Shown here: positions 1 through 13,376 of the stretch, in pieces | Layout: each line of letters begins with the position of its first letter | Numbering within the stretch: the first letter of the stretch is position 1 | Assembly: GCF_024600715.1 (NCBI RefSeq) | Contig: NZ_CP102332.1 | Coordinates: 868,001 to 932,000, forward strand | DNA length: 64,000 nucleotides | Direction: 5' to 3' | From: Streptomyces changanensis | GTDB lineage: Bacteria > Actinomycetota > Actinomycetes > Streptomycetales > Streptomycetaceae | Position numbers and translations under genes: made by a program | The notes under the pieces: generated by a model | Databases searched by the model: none | What the model was told of the DNA's origin: nothing | What the model saw: only the letters and a program-made list of their open reading frames with translations

Positions 1-503
1 TCCTGGATGGTGTCGAGCAGCTTGTCCGGCTGGACGGCCGTCATCGGGTCCTCGACGACGAAGGTGATGCCCGGTCCCTCGGCGGCCACCGTACCGGCCA
101 GGACACCCAGCTGACGTTCCCTCTCCTGAGTCTGCCTGCGGGCCTCTTCCGCCTGGTCGGAGCTGTTCTCCAGTTCGCGCCGCTGCGCCTCCAGCCGGGT
201 CTTCTCGTCCTCCAGCCGCTGGCTGCGGTCGTCGAGCTCGTCCAGGATCCGCACGAGGTCCTCCTGGCGGGCACCCCGCAGCGCCCCGTCGTCGCTCGTG
301 GAGCGCACCTGGATGGCCAGCCCCAGCCCGAGGCCGAACAGCAGCAGCGCGACGACGAGTTGGGCGCGGGTCAGGCGCGGCGGCCACAGTCCGGCGACGA
401 GCCGCTGCCGCCCGGTCACCCCCTCGGGGGGCGGTCCGGGGGCCTGCTGTGCCTGGGGACCCTGTGCCTGTGGGGGCTGTGGTGCGTGCTCTTCGTTGCT
501 CAT
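1..503 (-). CDS. DUF881 family membrane-anchored protein, 3' part missing
   Basis: The gene starts at ATG 503 and runs off the left edge, so only about 167 N-terminal residues are visible. The order is a Pro/Gln-rich cytoplasmic leader of about 40 residues, one membrane segment (about residues 45-65), a charged coiled coil rich in Arg/Glu/Gln (about 70-130), and the start of the globular DUF881 domain with the typical VAAEGPGITF..VEDP pattern. Family knowledge: DUF881 proteins are single-pass division or envelope-associated proteins of Gram-positive bacteria and have no enzymatic function assigned. It lies 5 bp downstream of the small basic protein gene and continues that operon. Membership of DUF881 is clear; function is not known. 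Confidence 0.85.
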   Translation of the reverse strand, partial: MSNEEHAPQPPQAQGPQAQQAPGPPPEGVTGRQRLVAGLWPPRLTRAQLVVALLLFGLGLGLAIQVRSTSDDGALRGARQEDLVRILDELDDRSQRLEDEKTRLEAQRRELENSSDQAEEARRQTQERERQLGVLAGTVAAEGPGITFVVEDPMTAVQPDKLLDTIQ

Positions 504-508
504 CGGCC

Positions 509-841
509 TCACGCCCGGAACACGTGCCGACGGATGGCGGCGGCGTTGGAGAAGATCCGGATGCCGAGGACGACCACGACACCGGTGGAGAGCTGGGCGC
601 CGACGCCCAGCTTGTCGCCGAGGAACACGATCAGCGCGGCGACGACGACGTTCGACAGGAAGGAGACGACGAAGACCTTGTCGACGAAGATCCCGTCCAG
701 CATGGCCCGCAGACCGCCGAAGACCGCGTCGAGCGCCGCGACCACGGCGATCGGCAGGTAGGGCTCGACCACCGCCGGCACCTCGGGCCGGACCAACAGT
801 CCGACCACGACTCCCACGACGAGGCCCAGTACGGCGATCAC
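509..841 (-). CDS. sbp: Small basic protein (DUF1290)
   Basis: This 110-residue protein is almost wholly hydrophobic. A first membrane segment covers about residues 1-18, a conserved PEVPAVVEPYLPIAVVAALDA turn follows, and two more hydrophobic segments lie at about 56-76 and 80-97. The short tail is basic (RRHVFRA). Length and pattern match the DUF1290/Sbp family found beside cell-division genes in Firmicutes and Actinobacteria. The start codon overlaps the end of the upstream DUF881 gene by four bases, so the two are translationally coupled, and the second DUF881 gene follows after 5 bp. The conserved DUF881-sbp-DUF881 arrangement suggests an envelope complex, but the role is unproven. Confidence 0.9.
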   Translation of the reverse strand: MIAVLGLVVGVVVGLLVRPEVPAVVEPYLPIAVVAALDAVFGGLRAMLDGIFVDKVFVVSFLSNVVVAALIVFLGDKLGVGAQLSTGVVVVLGIRIFSNAAAIRRHVFRA

Positions 842-1767
842 GATGTGCCCTTCCCTGTGTCTGCCGCGCCCCGCCCGTCACCCGTCCCGGTTCCGGAGGT
901 CCTCGGCTGTGCTGTACGTACGATCAGGCTCGGCGCCGCCGGCAGGGTGACCCGGTCCTGGGCGGAGACGCTGCTGCGGATGCCGAAGTTCTCCTCCAGC
1001 GCGTGCAGGTAGCGGCCGTCCGCGCTGTCCTGGAACCGGGTGGCGAGCCGTTTCCCGTCCCCCACCGCGAGCACCGTGTACGGCGGTACCAGCGGTCTGT
1101 TGTCGACCAGTATGGCGTCACCCGCGGCCCTGATCGCGGACAGGGCGGTCAGCCGCTGCCCGTTGATGGCGACGGCTTCCGCCCCGGACTGCCACAGGCC
1201 GTTCACGATGCGCTGCATGTCCCGGTCGCGGACGCGCCCGGTGTCGGAGAAGCCACTGCCCTCACGCGGCCCGTCGCCGCCCCGGTCGGTCGCCTTGGCG
1301 TCGTCGACGACGAGCCTGACCCCCGGACCGGTCACCTCGGTCGCGCCGGAGAGCAACGCGACCAGGCCGCCCTGGTCGCCGCCGTGCTGCTGGAGCGCGG
1401 CCCGCTGCCGCTCGCCGACCTCGCGGCGCAGCCGTTCGATGTCCGTTTCCAGTCCGTCGACGGCGGTCGTCTCGGCCTGGATGCGGTCGATGAGCTCCTC
1501 GCGCTCCTTCGCGACGACGGGCGCGGAGATCTGCGTCTGCGCGGCGCCGAGCGTGACGACGGCGGCGGCGAGGACGAGGCCGGCGGCGAGACCCAGTTTG
1601 GCCCGCAGTGTCCGCGGGAGTCCGCCGCCGTCGGCGGCACGGCGTGCGGACGCCTCCGCGTAGCCGTCGTCGAGCGCGTGGTCCATCACGTTGGTCAGCA
1701 GCGACATCGACGCGTCGGGACGCGGAGGCGGGGAGCCGGTGCTCCGAACGGGGGGCTGCTGCGACAT
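838..1767 (-). CDS. DUF881 family protein
   Basis: About 309 residues. A cytoplasmic leader is followed by a transmembrane segment (about residues 58-78), a coiled coil (about 85-130), and the DUF881 domain with the VTGPGVRLVVDDA and NGLWQSGAEAVAINGQRL motifs seen across the family. An in-frame ATG nine bases upstream (1776) is possible. I prefer 1767 because family members begin MSQQPP-like. It is the first gene of the DUF881-sbp-DUF881 set and overlaps sbp by 4 bp. The paralogue at the left edge has the same architecture, which points to an old duplication around sbp. It probably works at the cell envelope; no catalytic residues are recognisable. Confidence 0.88.
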   Translation of the reverse strand: MSQQPPVRSTGSPPPRPDASMSLLTNVMDHALDDGYAEASARRAADGGGLPRTLRAKLGLAAGLVLAAAVVTLGAAQTQISAPVVAKEREELIDRIQAETTAVDGLETDIERLRREVGERQRAALQQHGGDQGGLVALLSGATEVTGPGVRLVVDDAKATDRGGDGPREGSGFSDTGRVRDRDMQRIVNGLWQSGAEAVAINGQRLTALSAIRAAGDAILVDNRPLVPPYTVLAVGDGKRLATRFQDSADGRYLHALEENFGIRSSVSAQDRVTLPAAPSLIVRTAQPRTSGTGTGDGRGAADTGKGTS

Positions 1768-1876
1768 GCCGCACATCGTCGCATGTCGCAGCGGTTACCG
1801 CCGAATGGCCCCACCGGTGTGCCGGGTGCCGTCGGGGACGGCACCCGGCACGGGGTCATGCGGGGCGCGGCGCGGT

Positions 1877-4372
1877 TCAGCGGCCGGCGCTGTCCACCAC
1901 GGCGGCCCATTCGTCGAGGAGCGCCTGGGCCGACGCGTCGTCCGGGCCCTCGGCCCACAGGTGGGTGACGGCCTCGGCCGGGTCGGGCAGGACCAGAACC
2001 CAGCGGCCGTCCGCCTCGACGACGCGGACGCCGTCGGTGGTGTCGACGTGCCGGTCGCCGGCGGCCTCGACGACCCGCCGCATGACCAGACCCTTGACCG
2101 CCCACGGCGTCGCGAGGTCCCGGCGGAGCACGTGGGCCCGCGGGATCCGCGCGTCGATCTGGCTGAGGGTGAGCTGGGTGCGGGCGACGAGCCCGAGGAG
2201 CCGTACGAAGGCGGCCGTCCCGTCGAAGACGCTGCTGAACTCGGGAACGATGAACCCGCCCAGGCCGTCTCCACCGAAGATGGTGGATTCCTCGCGGCCC
2301 ACCCGGGTCAGGTCGTCGGGTGAGGTGGTCGTCCAGTCGACCTGCGTCCCGTGGTACGCGGCGACCTGCTCGGCGATCCGCGTCGTGGTGACGGGCAGCG
2401 CCACGCGTCCGCTGCGCCGTTCGGCAGCGACGAGGTCGAGCATGACGAGGAGGGCCCGGTCGTCCTCGATGATCCGGCCGCGCTCGTCGACGAGCGACAG
2501 CCGCTCGCCGACGGTGTCGAACCGCACACCGAAGGCGGCGCGGGCGGACGCCACGATCTCGCCGAGCCGTACGAGCCCGGCCCGGCGCGTCTCCGCGGAC
2601 TCGGTGGGCCGCGACTCGTCGAGACCGGGGTTGATGGTCAGCGAGTCGACACCGAGCCGCCCGAGGAGGCTGGGCAGGACGAGTCCGGCGCTGCCGTTGG
2701 AGGCGTCGACGACGACCTTCAGCCCCGCCTCGGCGACACCGGTGGTGTCGACGCTCCGCAGGAGGGAGCCGGTGTACTGGTCGAAGACGCTCGACGGGAA
2801 GTTGAGGTCGCCGATCTCGCCGGGGAAGGCTCGGCGGTACTCCTGGCGGGCGTAGACGCGGTCGAGCTTGCGCTGCTTGGCCTGGGAGAGGTCGGCGCCG
2901 CGCTCGTCGAAGAACATGATGTCGACGGAGTCAGGCACTCCGGGCGTGGTCCGGATCATGATGCCGCCGGCGCTGCCACGGGCGGTCTGCTGGCGGGCCA
3001 CGGGGAGCGGCACGTTCTCCAGGTCGCGCACGTCGATGGCGCTGGCCTGCAGGGCCGAGATCACCGCCCGCTTGAGGGCGCGGGCGCCGCGGGAGTGGTC
3101 TCGCGCGGTGGTGACGGTGGCGCCCTTCTTGAGGGTCGTGGCGTAGGCGCCGGCGAGCCGGACGGCGAGTTCGGGGGTGATCTCGACGTTGAGGACACCG
3201 GAGACGCCGCGGGCGCCGAAGAGGTGCGCCTGGCCGCGGGACTCCCAGATGACGGAGGTGTTGACGAAGGCGCCGGCCTCGATCGTCTTGAACGGGTAGA
3301 CCCGGACGTTGCCCTGCACGATCGATTCCTCGCCGACGAGGCACTCGTCGCCGATGACGGCGCCGTCCTCGATGCGGGCGGCCCGCATGACGTCGGTGTT
3401 CTTGCCGATCACGCAGCCTCGGAGGTTGCTGTGCGGCCCGATGTAGACGTTGTCGTGAACAACCGCCTTGTGGAGGAAGGCGCCGCTCTTCACGACCACG
3501 TTGGAGCCGATGACCGTGTGCTCGCGGATCTCGACGCCGGCTTCGACCTTGGCGTAGTCGCCGATGTAGATGGGGCCGCGGAGGACCGCGTCCGGGTGGA
3601 CCTCGGCGCCCTCGGCGACCCAGACGCCCGGGGAGATCTCGAAGCCGTCGAGTTCGACGTCGACCTTGCCTTCGAGGACGTCGGCCTGGGCCTTGACGTA
3701 GCTCTCGTGGGTGCCGACGTCCTCCCAGTAGCCCTCGGCGACGTAGCCGTAGATCGGCTTGCCTTCCTTCATCAGCTGCGGGAAGACGTCGCCGGACCAG
3801 TCGACGGGTACGTCGGGCTGGACGTAGTCGAAGACCTCGGGCTCCATGACGTAGATGCCCGTGTTGACGGTGTCGGAGAAGACCTGGCCCCAGGTGGGCT
3901 TCTCCAGGAACCGTTCGACGCGGCCTTCCTCGTCGACGATGGTGATGCCGAATTCCAGGGGGTTCGGGACCCTCGTCAGACAGACCGTGACCATGGCCCC
4001 CTTCTCCTTGTGGAAGGCGATCAGGTCGGTCAGGTCGAAGTCGGTCAGGGCGTCCCCGGAGATCACCACGAACGCGTCGTCCTTGAGGGCCTCTTCGGCG
4101 TTCTTGACGCTGCCGGCTGTGCCGAGTGGCTTCTCCTCGTTGGCGTAGCTGAGCTCCATCCCGAGCTCTTCGCCGTCACCGAAGTAGTTCTTCACCAGCG
4201 AGGCGAGGAACTGCACGGTGACGACGGTCTCGGTGAGTCCATGCCTTTTGAGCAGGCGCAGCACGTGCTCCATGATCGGCCGGTTGGCGACCGGCAGGAG
4301 CGGCTTGGGCATGCTCGAGGTCATCGGGCGAAGTCTGGTTCCTTCGCCTCCGGCCATCACGACGGCCTTCAT
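1877..4372 (-). CDS. manC: Mannose-1-phosphate guanylyltransferase with a degenerate phosphomannomutase-like domain
   Basis: 831 residues in three parts. The N-terminal nucleotidyltransferase (about 1-235) carries the signature [11 protein letters not shown] (8-18) and FLEKPT (155-160), and should make GDP-mannose from mannose-1-phosphate and GTP. A left-handed beta-helix of hexapeptide repeats follows (about 245-370). The C-terminal alpha-D-phosphohexomutase fold (about 380-831) has lost its key loops. The phosphoserine loop reads [12 protein letters not shown] (471-482) instead of TASHNP, the metal loop DGDxDR is RFDTVGERL (617-625), and the sugar loop GExSGH is GGDGLGG. Mutase activity is therefore doubtful and the domain may be structural or regulatory. 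An AAGGAGG site lies about 11 bp before the ATG. GDP-mannose feeds glycan and lipoglycan synthesis, including the Ppm1 product encoded at 49.3 kb. Confidence 0.9.
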   Translation of the reverse strand: MKAVVMAGGEGTRLRPMTSSMPKPLLPVANRPIMEHVLRLLKRHGLTETVVTVQFLASLVKNYFGDGEELGMELSYANEEKPLGTAGSVKNAEEALKDDAFVVISGDALTDFDLTDLIAFHKEKGAMVTVCLTRVPNPLEFGITIVDEEGRVERFLEKPTWGQVFSDTVNTGIYVMEPEVFDYVQPDVPVDWSGDVFPQLMKEGKPIYGYVAEGYWEDVGTHESYVKAQADVLEGKVDVELDGFEISPGVWVAEGAEVHPDAVLRGPIYIGDYAKVEAGVEIREHTVIGSNVVVKSGAFLHKAVVHDNVYIGPHSNLRGCVIGKNTDVMRAARIEDGAVIGDECLVGEESIVQGNVRVYPFKTIEAGAFVNTSVIWESRGQAHLFGARGVSGVLNVEITPELAVRLAGAYATTLKKGATVTTARDHSRGARALKRAVISALQASAIDVRDLENVPLPVARQQTARGSAGGIMIRTTPGVPDSVDIMFFDERGADLSQAKQRKLDRVYARQEYRRAFPGEIGDLNFPSSVFDQYTGSLLRSVDTTGVAEAGLKVVVDASNGSAGLVLPSLLGRLGVDSLTINPGLDESRPTESAETRRAGLVRLGEIVASARAAFGVRFDTVGERLSLVDERGRIIEDDRALLVMLDLVAAERRSGRVALPVTTTRIAEQVAAYHGTQVDWTTTSPDDLTRVGREESTIFGGDGLGGFIVPEFSSVFDGTAAFVRLLGLVARTQLTLSQIDARIPRAHVLRRDLATPWAVKGLVMRRVVEAAGDRHVDTTDGVRVVEADGRWVLVLPDPAEAVTHLWAEGPDDASAQALLDEWAAVVDSAGR

Positions 4373-4444
4373 GTCGGAAGCGTCCTCCTTGCAGAGACGA
4401 GGGTCTAGCCGATTTCACCCGTCTTTGCGTGGTCCTCTGACATC

Positions 4445-4473
4445 ACACCGGTATCGCTTTTCGCTTCGGTGTG
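4445..4473 (-). terminator. Possible weak terminator after the cardiolipin synthase gene
   Basis: Directly after the cardiolipin synthase stop, the minus strand reads CACACCG, a 15-base loop containing GAAGCGAAAAGC, then CGGTGTG. The seven-base arms are perfect but short, and there is no U-tract, so termination here is only a suggestion. Confidence 0.35.
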
Positions 4474-4482
4474 GAAGACGGG

Positions 4483-5091
4483 TCAATCGGTCGCGGTATC
4501 CGCTTTGACGAGTCGGCGGACCTGGACCACATAGAGGATCCCTGCCCACCAGTACAGACATGTACCCCATCCGGCGAAGGCCCACCCGAAAACTTCAGCG
4601 AGTGACGCAAGCCACGTCTCACCGTCGCTGAGCAGGAGCAGCGGGAAGGCATACATCAGGTTGAAGGTGGCGGCCTTGCCCAGGAAGTTCACCTGCGGCG
4701 GCGGATATCCGTGGCGCCGGAGGATTCCCACCATCACCAGCAGCATCGCCTCGCGGGCGAGGAGCGCCGCGGTGAGCCAGAGGGGGAGGATGTCCCGCCA
4801 GGTGAGTCCGATGAGGGTGGAGAGGATGTAGAGGCGGTCGGCTGCCGGGTCGAGGATGCGTCCGAGACGGCTGATCTGGTTCCAGCGCCTGGCGAGCTTG
4901 CCGTCGAGGTAGTCGCTGATGCCACTGAAAGCCAGGACGAGGAGGGCCCAGCCGTCGCTGTTCGTCCCGTCGAACTCGGGACGGAGGATGAGCCACAGGA
5001 AGAGCGGTACACCGATGAGCCGGGCCATGCTCAGGATGTTGGGGATGGTGAGGACCCGGTCCGTCTGAACGCGAGTCTCCTGTACCTCCAC
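4483..5091 (-). CDS. cls: CDP-alcohol phosphatidyltransferase, cardiolipin synthase type
   Basis: 202 residues from a GTG at 5091, chosen because AGGAGG sits 7 bp upstream and homology begins just after it; the open frame extends further without a better site. The CDP-alcohol phosphatidyltransferase signature DG-x2-AR-x8-G-x3-D-x3-D is complete (DGKLARRWNQISRLGRILDPAADR region), and four to six hydrophobic segments follow. The gene next to the mannose-1-phosphate guanylyltransferase gene in S. coelicolor has been shown to be a eukaryote-like cardiolipin synthase, which joins CDP-diacylglycerol to phosphatidylglycerol in the membrane. Gene order here is the same, so that activity is the best call. 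Phosphatidylglycerophosphate synthase is the main alternative on sequence alone. Confidence 0.82.
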   Translation of the reverse strand: MEVQETRVQTDRVLTIPNILSMARLIGVPLFLWLILRPEFDGTNSDGWALLVLAFSGISDYLDGKLARRWNQISRLGRILDPAADRLYILSTLIGLTWRDILPLWLTAALLAREAMLLVMVGILRRHGYPPPQVNFLGKAATFNLMYAFPLLLLSDGETWLASLAEVFGWAFAGWGTCLYWWAGILYVVQVRRLVKADTATD

Positions 5092-5228
5092 CCGGGGGCC
5101 TCCTGTGGGAACGTGCCGATGCTGCCCCCTGACCTTACCGTCAGCACCGGCCACCCGGTGCACGGGGTGGCTGGCGGCGAACGGTTCGGCCGGCTGTTGC
5201 GCGGAAAAAAGGAGCCCGGAAATACGGA

Positions 5229-5256
5229 AAGCCCCGCACCATACGGTGCGGGGCTT
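5229..5256 (-). terminator. Rho-independent terminator of the rRNA operon
   Basis: A perfect 12-bp inverted repeat (AAGCCCCGCACC / GGTGCGGGGCTT) with a 4-base loop lies 14 bp past the 3' end of 5S rRNA. A T-containing run (TTTCCGTATTT) follows on the minus strand. Position and strength fit the end of the rrn transcript. Confidence 0.88.
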
Positions 5257-5270
5257 CCCCAACAAATTGT

Positions 5271-5387
5271 TCGGCGGTGTCCTACTCTCCCACAGGGTCC
5301 CCCCTGCAGTACCATCGGCGCTGAAAGGCTTAGCTTCCGGGTTCGGAATGTAACCGGGCGTTTCCCTAACGCTATGACCACCGAAAC
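5271..5387 (-). rRNA. rrf: 5S ribosomal RNA
   Basis: The minus strand begins GTTTCGGTGGTCATAGCG and ends CACCGCCGAAC, the expected pairing ends of actinobacterial 5S RNA, with CCGAACCCGGAAGCTAAG in between. The length of about 117 nt is normal. Ends are set by family pattern and could be off by one or two bases. An 85-bp spacer separates it from 23S. Confidence 0.95.
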
Positions 5388-5472
5388 ACTATGAAGATAT
5401 CGACCTACAACCAACCGGCAGATTGGGAGTTCGTTACTTCAGAACTAACACAGTGGACGCGAGCAACTGAGG

Positions 5473-10420
<4,948 letters not shown>

Positions 10421-10813
10421 ATGCTTACCCGTGATCGGGTCGACACTCGCGTTGAGCGGAACCGGGGGGAGGAATAGTCCCCCGCGGTTCACAGCATCCT
10501 CGCTGTGTTTTCTACAAAGGAACCTCATCTCCGTGATGGAGACGGGGTATCAACTAATCTGGCGTTGATTTTTGGCACGCTGTTGAGTTCTCAAGGAACG
10601 GACGCTTCCTTTGTACTCACCCTCTCGGGCTTTCCTCCGGGCGCTTCCCTTCGGTCTTTCGTGTTTCCAGTCTAGCAGATCCGATTTCTCGTTTCCGCCA
10701 CCCGCTGGAGCGGGCTGCCGGGCCGTTCTCCGCTTTCGCGTTTCCCTTTCCGGCGGCTCCGACACTATCAGGGTTTTTCCGCCTCCCTGACCACTCCCCG
10801 ACCGACCACACGC
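10421..10813 (-). promoter_or_regulatory. rRNA operon leader and promoter region
   Basis: About 390 bp without a gene upstream of 16S. Near 10570-10600 the minus strand has GTTCCTTGAGAACTCAACAG, typical of the pre-16S leader. Farther upstream, hexamers resembling the vegetative -10 box occur on the minus strand, TAGACT (10674-10669) and TAGTGT (10767-10762), but good TTGACA partners are not evident. Streptomyces rrn operons usually have several promoters here. I support the region as the rrn promoter area but not single start sites. Confidence 0.6.
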
Positions 10814-10845
10814 AGAGGTGTAGACCAGTAGTGGTGTAGACCAGT
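10814..10845. promoter_or_regulatory. Tandem DasR operators (dre sites) upstream of crr-ptsI
   Basis: Two adjacent 16-bp sites, AGAGGTGTAGACCAGT (10814-10829) and AGTGGTGTAGACCAGT (10830-10845), lie head to tail. The second matches the DasR consensus AGTGGTCTAGACCACT at 14 of 16 positions; the first is one base weaker. DasR is the GntR-family regulator that represses PTS and chitin genes in Streptomyces until glucosamine-6-phosphate appears, and crr is a known target. The pair is 245 bp before the crr start, so a crr promoter with a long leader is implied. It is also only about 400 bp upstream of the divergent rrn operon. Confidence 0.85.
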
Positions 10846-11089
10846 TAGGATCTCGCCCTGACAGGCGCCGCTGCCAGCCGTCGACGCGTGCTCGCATCGG
10901 TGCCAGGCAGGGGAACGACACTACTCCTGCCTACGAGTTGAGGCAAATCGCCGCCGGTGGTCCCGAGGTCCTGCAACCAGGGCCTCTCATGCGGAACCCG
11001 GACTTTCCATGACATACGCTCTGAACAGCACGCCGTCCAGGACAGGCCGTGACGGCGGCTCCCCATCTCCGCCCTCTGGGAGGCCCTCC

Positions 11090-11539
11090 ATGACCACCGT
11101 GACGTCGCCCCTCGCCGGACGCGCCATCGGACTCGCCGCCGTACCCGACCCGGTGTTCTCCGGGGCCATGGTCGGGCCGGGCACCGCCATCGACCCCGTG
11201 CGCGAGCCCTCCACGGCCGTCGCGCCCGTCGACGGCGTCGTGGTCTCCCTGCACCCGCACGCCTTCGTCATCGTGGACGCCGAGGGGCACGGCGTCCTGA
11301 CGCACCTGGGCATCGACACCGTCCAGCTCAACGGCGAGGGCTTCGAGCTGCTCGTCAACAAGGGCGACACCGTCACGCGGGGCCAGGACGTCGTGCGCTG
11401 GAACCCCGCCGCGGTGGAGGCGGCCGGCAAGTCGGCGATCTGCCCGGTGGTCGCCTTGGAGGCCACCGCCGACGCGCTCGGCGAGCTGCGCGAGGAAGGC
11501 GACGTGAAGGCCGGCGAGACGCTCTTCGACTGGCGGTGA
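11090..11539 (+). CDS. crr: PTS enzyme IIA component, glucose/N-acetylglucosamine type
   Basis: 149 residues from ATG 11090, which has GGGAGG about 6 bp upstream. The fold is the PTS EIIA type 1 family. The conserved histidine pair is H57 (HPHAFVIVD) and H72 (LTHLGIDTVQL), spaced 15 apart as in Bacillus IIA-Glc; H72 is the phosphorylated residue. The protein accepts phosphate from HPr and passes it to a membrane IIB domain, in Streptomyces mainly for N-acetylglucosamine uptake. It has no membrane segment and is cytoplasmic. ptsI follows 85 bp downstream in the same direction, and tandem DasR sites lie upstream. Confidence 0.95.
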   Translation: MTTVTSPLAGRAIGLAAVPDPVFSGAMVGPGTAIDPVREPSTAVAPVDGVVVSLHPHAFVIVDAEGHGVLTHLGIDTVQLNGEGFELLVNKGDTVTRGQDVVRWNPAAVEAAGKSAICPVVALEATADALGELREEGDVKAGETLFDWR

Positions 11540-11624
11540 CGTCACCGCCGCCCCCGCGGGCGGCGCTGAACGGGATGTTCCTACGCGGCGGCCACGGCCG
11601 CCGCTCGATCGGAGACGGGTGAAC

Positions 11625-13295
11625 ATGGAGACAACGCTGCGCGGCGTCGGGGTCAGCCACGGGGTGGCGATCGGCGAGGTCCGGCACATGGGGACCGCGG
11701 TACTGGAACCGCCGGCCAAGCAGATCCCCCCCGAGGACGCCGAGCGCGAGCAGGGACGTGCCCGCCAGGCCGTGGAGGCCGTGGCCGCCGACCTGATAGC
11801 GCGGGGCAACCTCGCCGGCGGTGAGGCCCAGCACGTCCTCGAGGCCCAGGCCATGATGGCGCAGGACCCCGAGTTGATGGCCGACGTGGAGCGGCGCATC
11901 GCCGTCGGGTCCACGGCCGAGCGGGCCGTCTACGACGCCTTCGCGGCGTACCGGGCGCTGTTGGCCGGCGCCGGTGAGTACCTCGCCGGGCGGGTCGCCG
12001 ACCTGGACGACGTGCGGAACCGGATCGTGGCGCGGCTGCTGGGCGTGCCCATGCCGGGCGTGCCGGACAGTGACGAGCCTTACGTACTGATCGCGCGGGA
12101 CCTGGCGCCGGCGGACACGGCGCTGCTCGACCCGGCGCTGGTGCTCGGCTTCGTGACCGAGGAGGGTGGGCCGACCAGCCACAGCGCGATCCTCGCGCGG
12201 GCGCTCGGCGTGCCGGCCGTGGTGGCTCTGCCGGGTGCGTGCGAGCTGGCCGAGGGCACCGTGGTCGCGGTCGACGGCAGCACCGGTGAGGTGTTCGTCG
12301 ATCCGAGCGAGGACAAGCGCGACGCCATGGAGCGGGCCGCGCGGGAGCGCAAGGCCGCGCTGGCCGCGTCGACCGGTCCGGGTGCCACTTCGGACGGGCA
12401 CCGGGTGCCGCTGCTGGCCAACGTCGGTGGACCGGCGGACGTGCCGGCCGCCGTGGAGGCCGGGGCCGAGGGCGTCGGCCTGTTCCGCACCGAGTTCCTC
12501 TTCCTCGACGACAGCGAGCGCGCCCCGTCGGAGGAGAAGCAGGTCGAGGCGTACCGGAAGGTGCTGGAGGCGTTCCCGGAGGGCCGGGTCGTCGTGCGGG
12601 TGCTGGACGCGGGCGCGGACAAGCCGCTGGCGTTCCTCACGCCGGCCGACGAGCCGAACCCGGCGCTGGGCGTGCGGGGCCTGCGGACGCTGCTCGACCA
12701 TCCGGAGGTGCTGCGGACGCAGCTGACCGCGCTGGCGAAGGCGGCCGAGGGGCTGCCGGTGCACCTCGAGGTCATGGCGCCGATGGTGGCGGACCGGGCG
12801 GACGCGAAGGCGTTCGCCGACGCGTGCCGTGAGGCGGGGCTGCGGGCGAAGTTCGGCGCGATGGTGGAGATCCCGTCGGCGGCGCTGCGCGCGCGTTCGA
12901 TCCTGCGGGAGGTGGAGTTCCTGTCGCTGGGCACGAACGACCTCGCGCAGTACACGTTCGCGGCCGACCGGCAGGTCGGTGCCGTGTCGCGGTTGCAGGA
13001 CCCGTGGCAGCCGGCGCTGCTCGACCTGATCGCGATGGCGGCCGACGCGGCCCGGGCGGAGGGCAAGAGCTGCGGCGTATGCGGCGAGGCGGCCTCCGAT
13101 CCGCTGCTGGCGTGCGTGCTGACGGGTCTGGGCGTCACCTCCCTGTCGATGGGTGCGGCGTCGATCCCCTACGTGCGGGCGACGCTGGCGAAGTACACGG
13201 TGGCGCAGTGCGAGCGGGCCGCGGCCGCGGCCCGGGCGGCCGACTCGGCGGAGGAGGCACGGGTCGCCGCTCAGGCGGTGCTCTCCGGCGAGTGA
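11625..13295 (+). CDS. ptsI: Phosphoenolpyruvate-protein phosphotransferase (PTS enzyme I)
   Basis: 556 residues from the first in-frame GTG (11619), or 554 from ATG 11625. I prefer the ATG because GGAGA is 9 bp upstream of it. The N-terminal HPr-binding and phosphohistidine domains contain the active-site GGPTSHSAILARALG, with His186 as the phosphorylated residue. The C-terminal PEP-binding barrel carries GLFRTEFLF, FLSLGTNDLAQYTFA and the catalytic Cys in SCGVCGEAASDP. It takes phosphate from phosphoenolpyruvate and loads HPr, the first step of the PTS. It is slightly shorter than the E. coli enzyme, as is normal in actinobacteria. The crr-ptsI gap holds GC-rich hairpins that may tune expression. 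Confidence 0.96.
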   Translation: METTLRGVGVSHGVAIGEVRHMGTAVLEPPAKQIPPEDAEREQGRARQAVEAVAADLIARGNLAGGEAQHVLEAQAMMAQDPELMADVERRIAVGSTAERAVYDAFAAYRALLAGAGEYLAGRVADLDDVRNRIVARLLGVPMPGVPDSDEPYVLIARDLAPADTALLDPALVLGFVTEEGGPTSHSAILARALGVPAVVALPGACELAEGTVVAVDGSTGEVFVDPSEDKRDAMERAARERKAALAASTGPGATSDGHRVPLLANVGGPADVPAAVEAGAEGVGLFRTEFLFLDDSERAPSEEKQVEAYRKVLEAFPEGRVVVRVLDAGADKPLAFLTPADEPNPALGVRGLRTLLDHPEVLRTQLTALAKAAEGLPVHLEVMAPMVADRADAKAFADACREAGLRAKFGAMVEIPSAALRARSILREVEFLSLGTNDLAQYTFAADRQVGAVSRLQDPWQPALLDLIAMAADAARAEGKSCGVCGEAASDPLLACVLTGLGVTSLSMGAASIPYVRATLAKYTVAQCERAAAAARAADSAEEARVAAQAVLSGE

Positions 13296-13335
13296 CCGGG
13301 TGAGCGGTGAGCCGGTGGCACGGTGAGCCGGCGTT

Positions 13336-13371
13336 CGAGGGGTCCTCCCGTTTCGGCGGGGGGACCCCTCG
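13336..13371. terminator. Bidirectional terminator between ptsI and the next convergent gene
   Basis: Arms CGAGGGGTCCTCCCG (13336-13350) and CGGGGGGACCCCTCG (13357-13371) pair almost perfectly around a 6-base loop containing TTTCG. The hairpin lies 40 bp after ptsI and 5 bp before the stop of the convergent gene, so it can end both transcripts. Confidence 0.8.
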
Positions 13372-13376
13372 GCGTG

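Noticed and set aside
298-1968. 556-codon plus-strand open frame over the DUF881 genes
   Set aside because: Arg/Pro-rich translation typical of the antisense of GC-rich genes; conflicts with three clear genes on the other strand.
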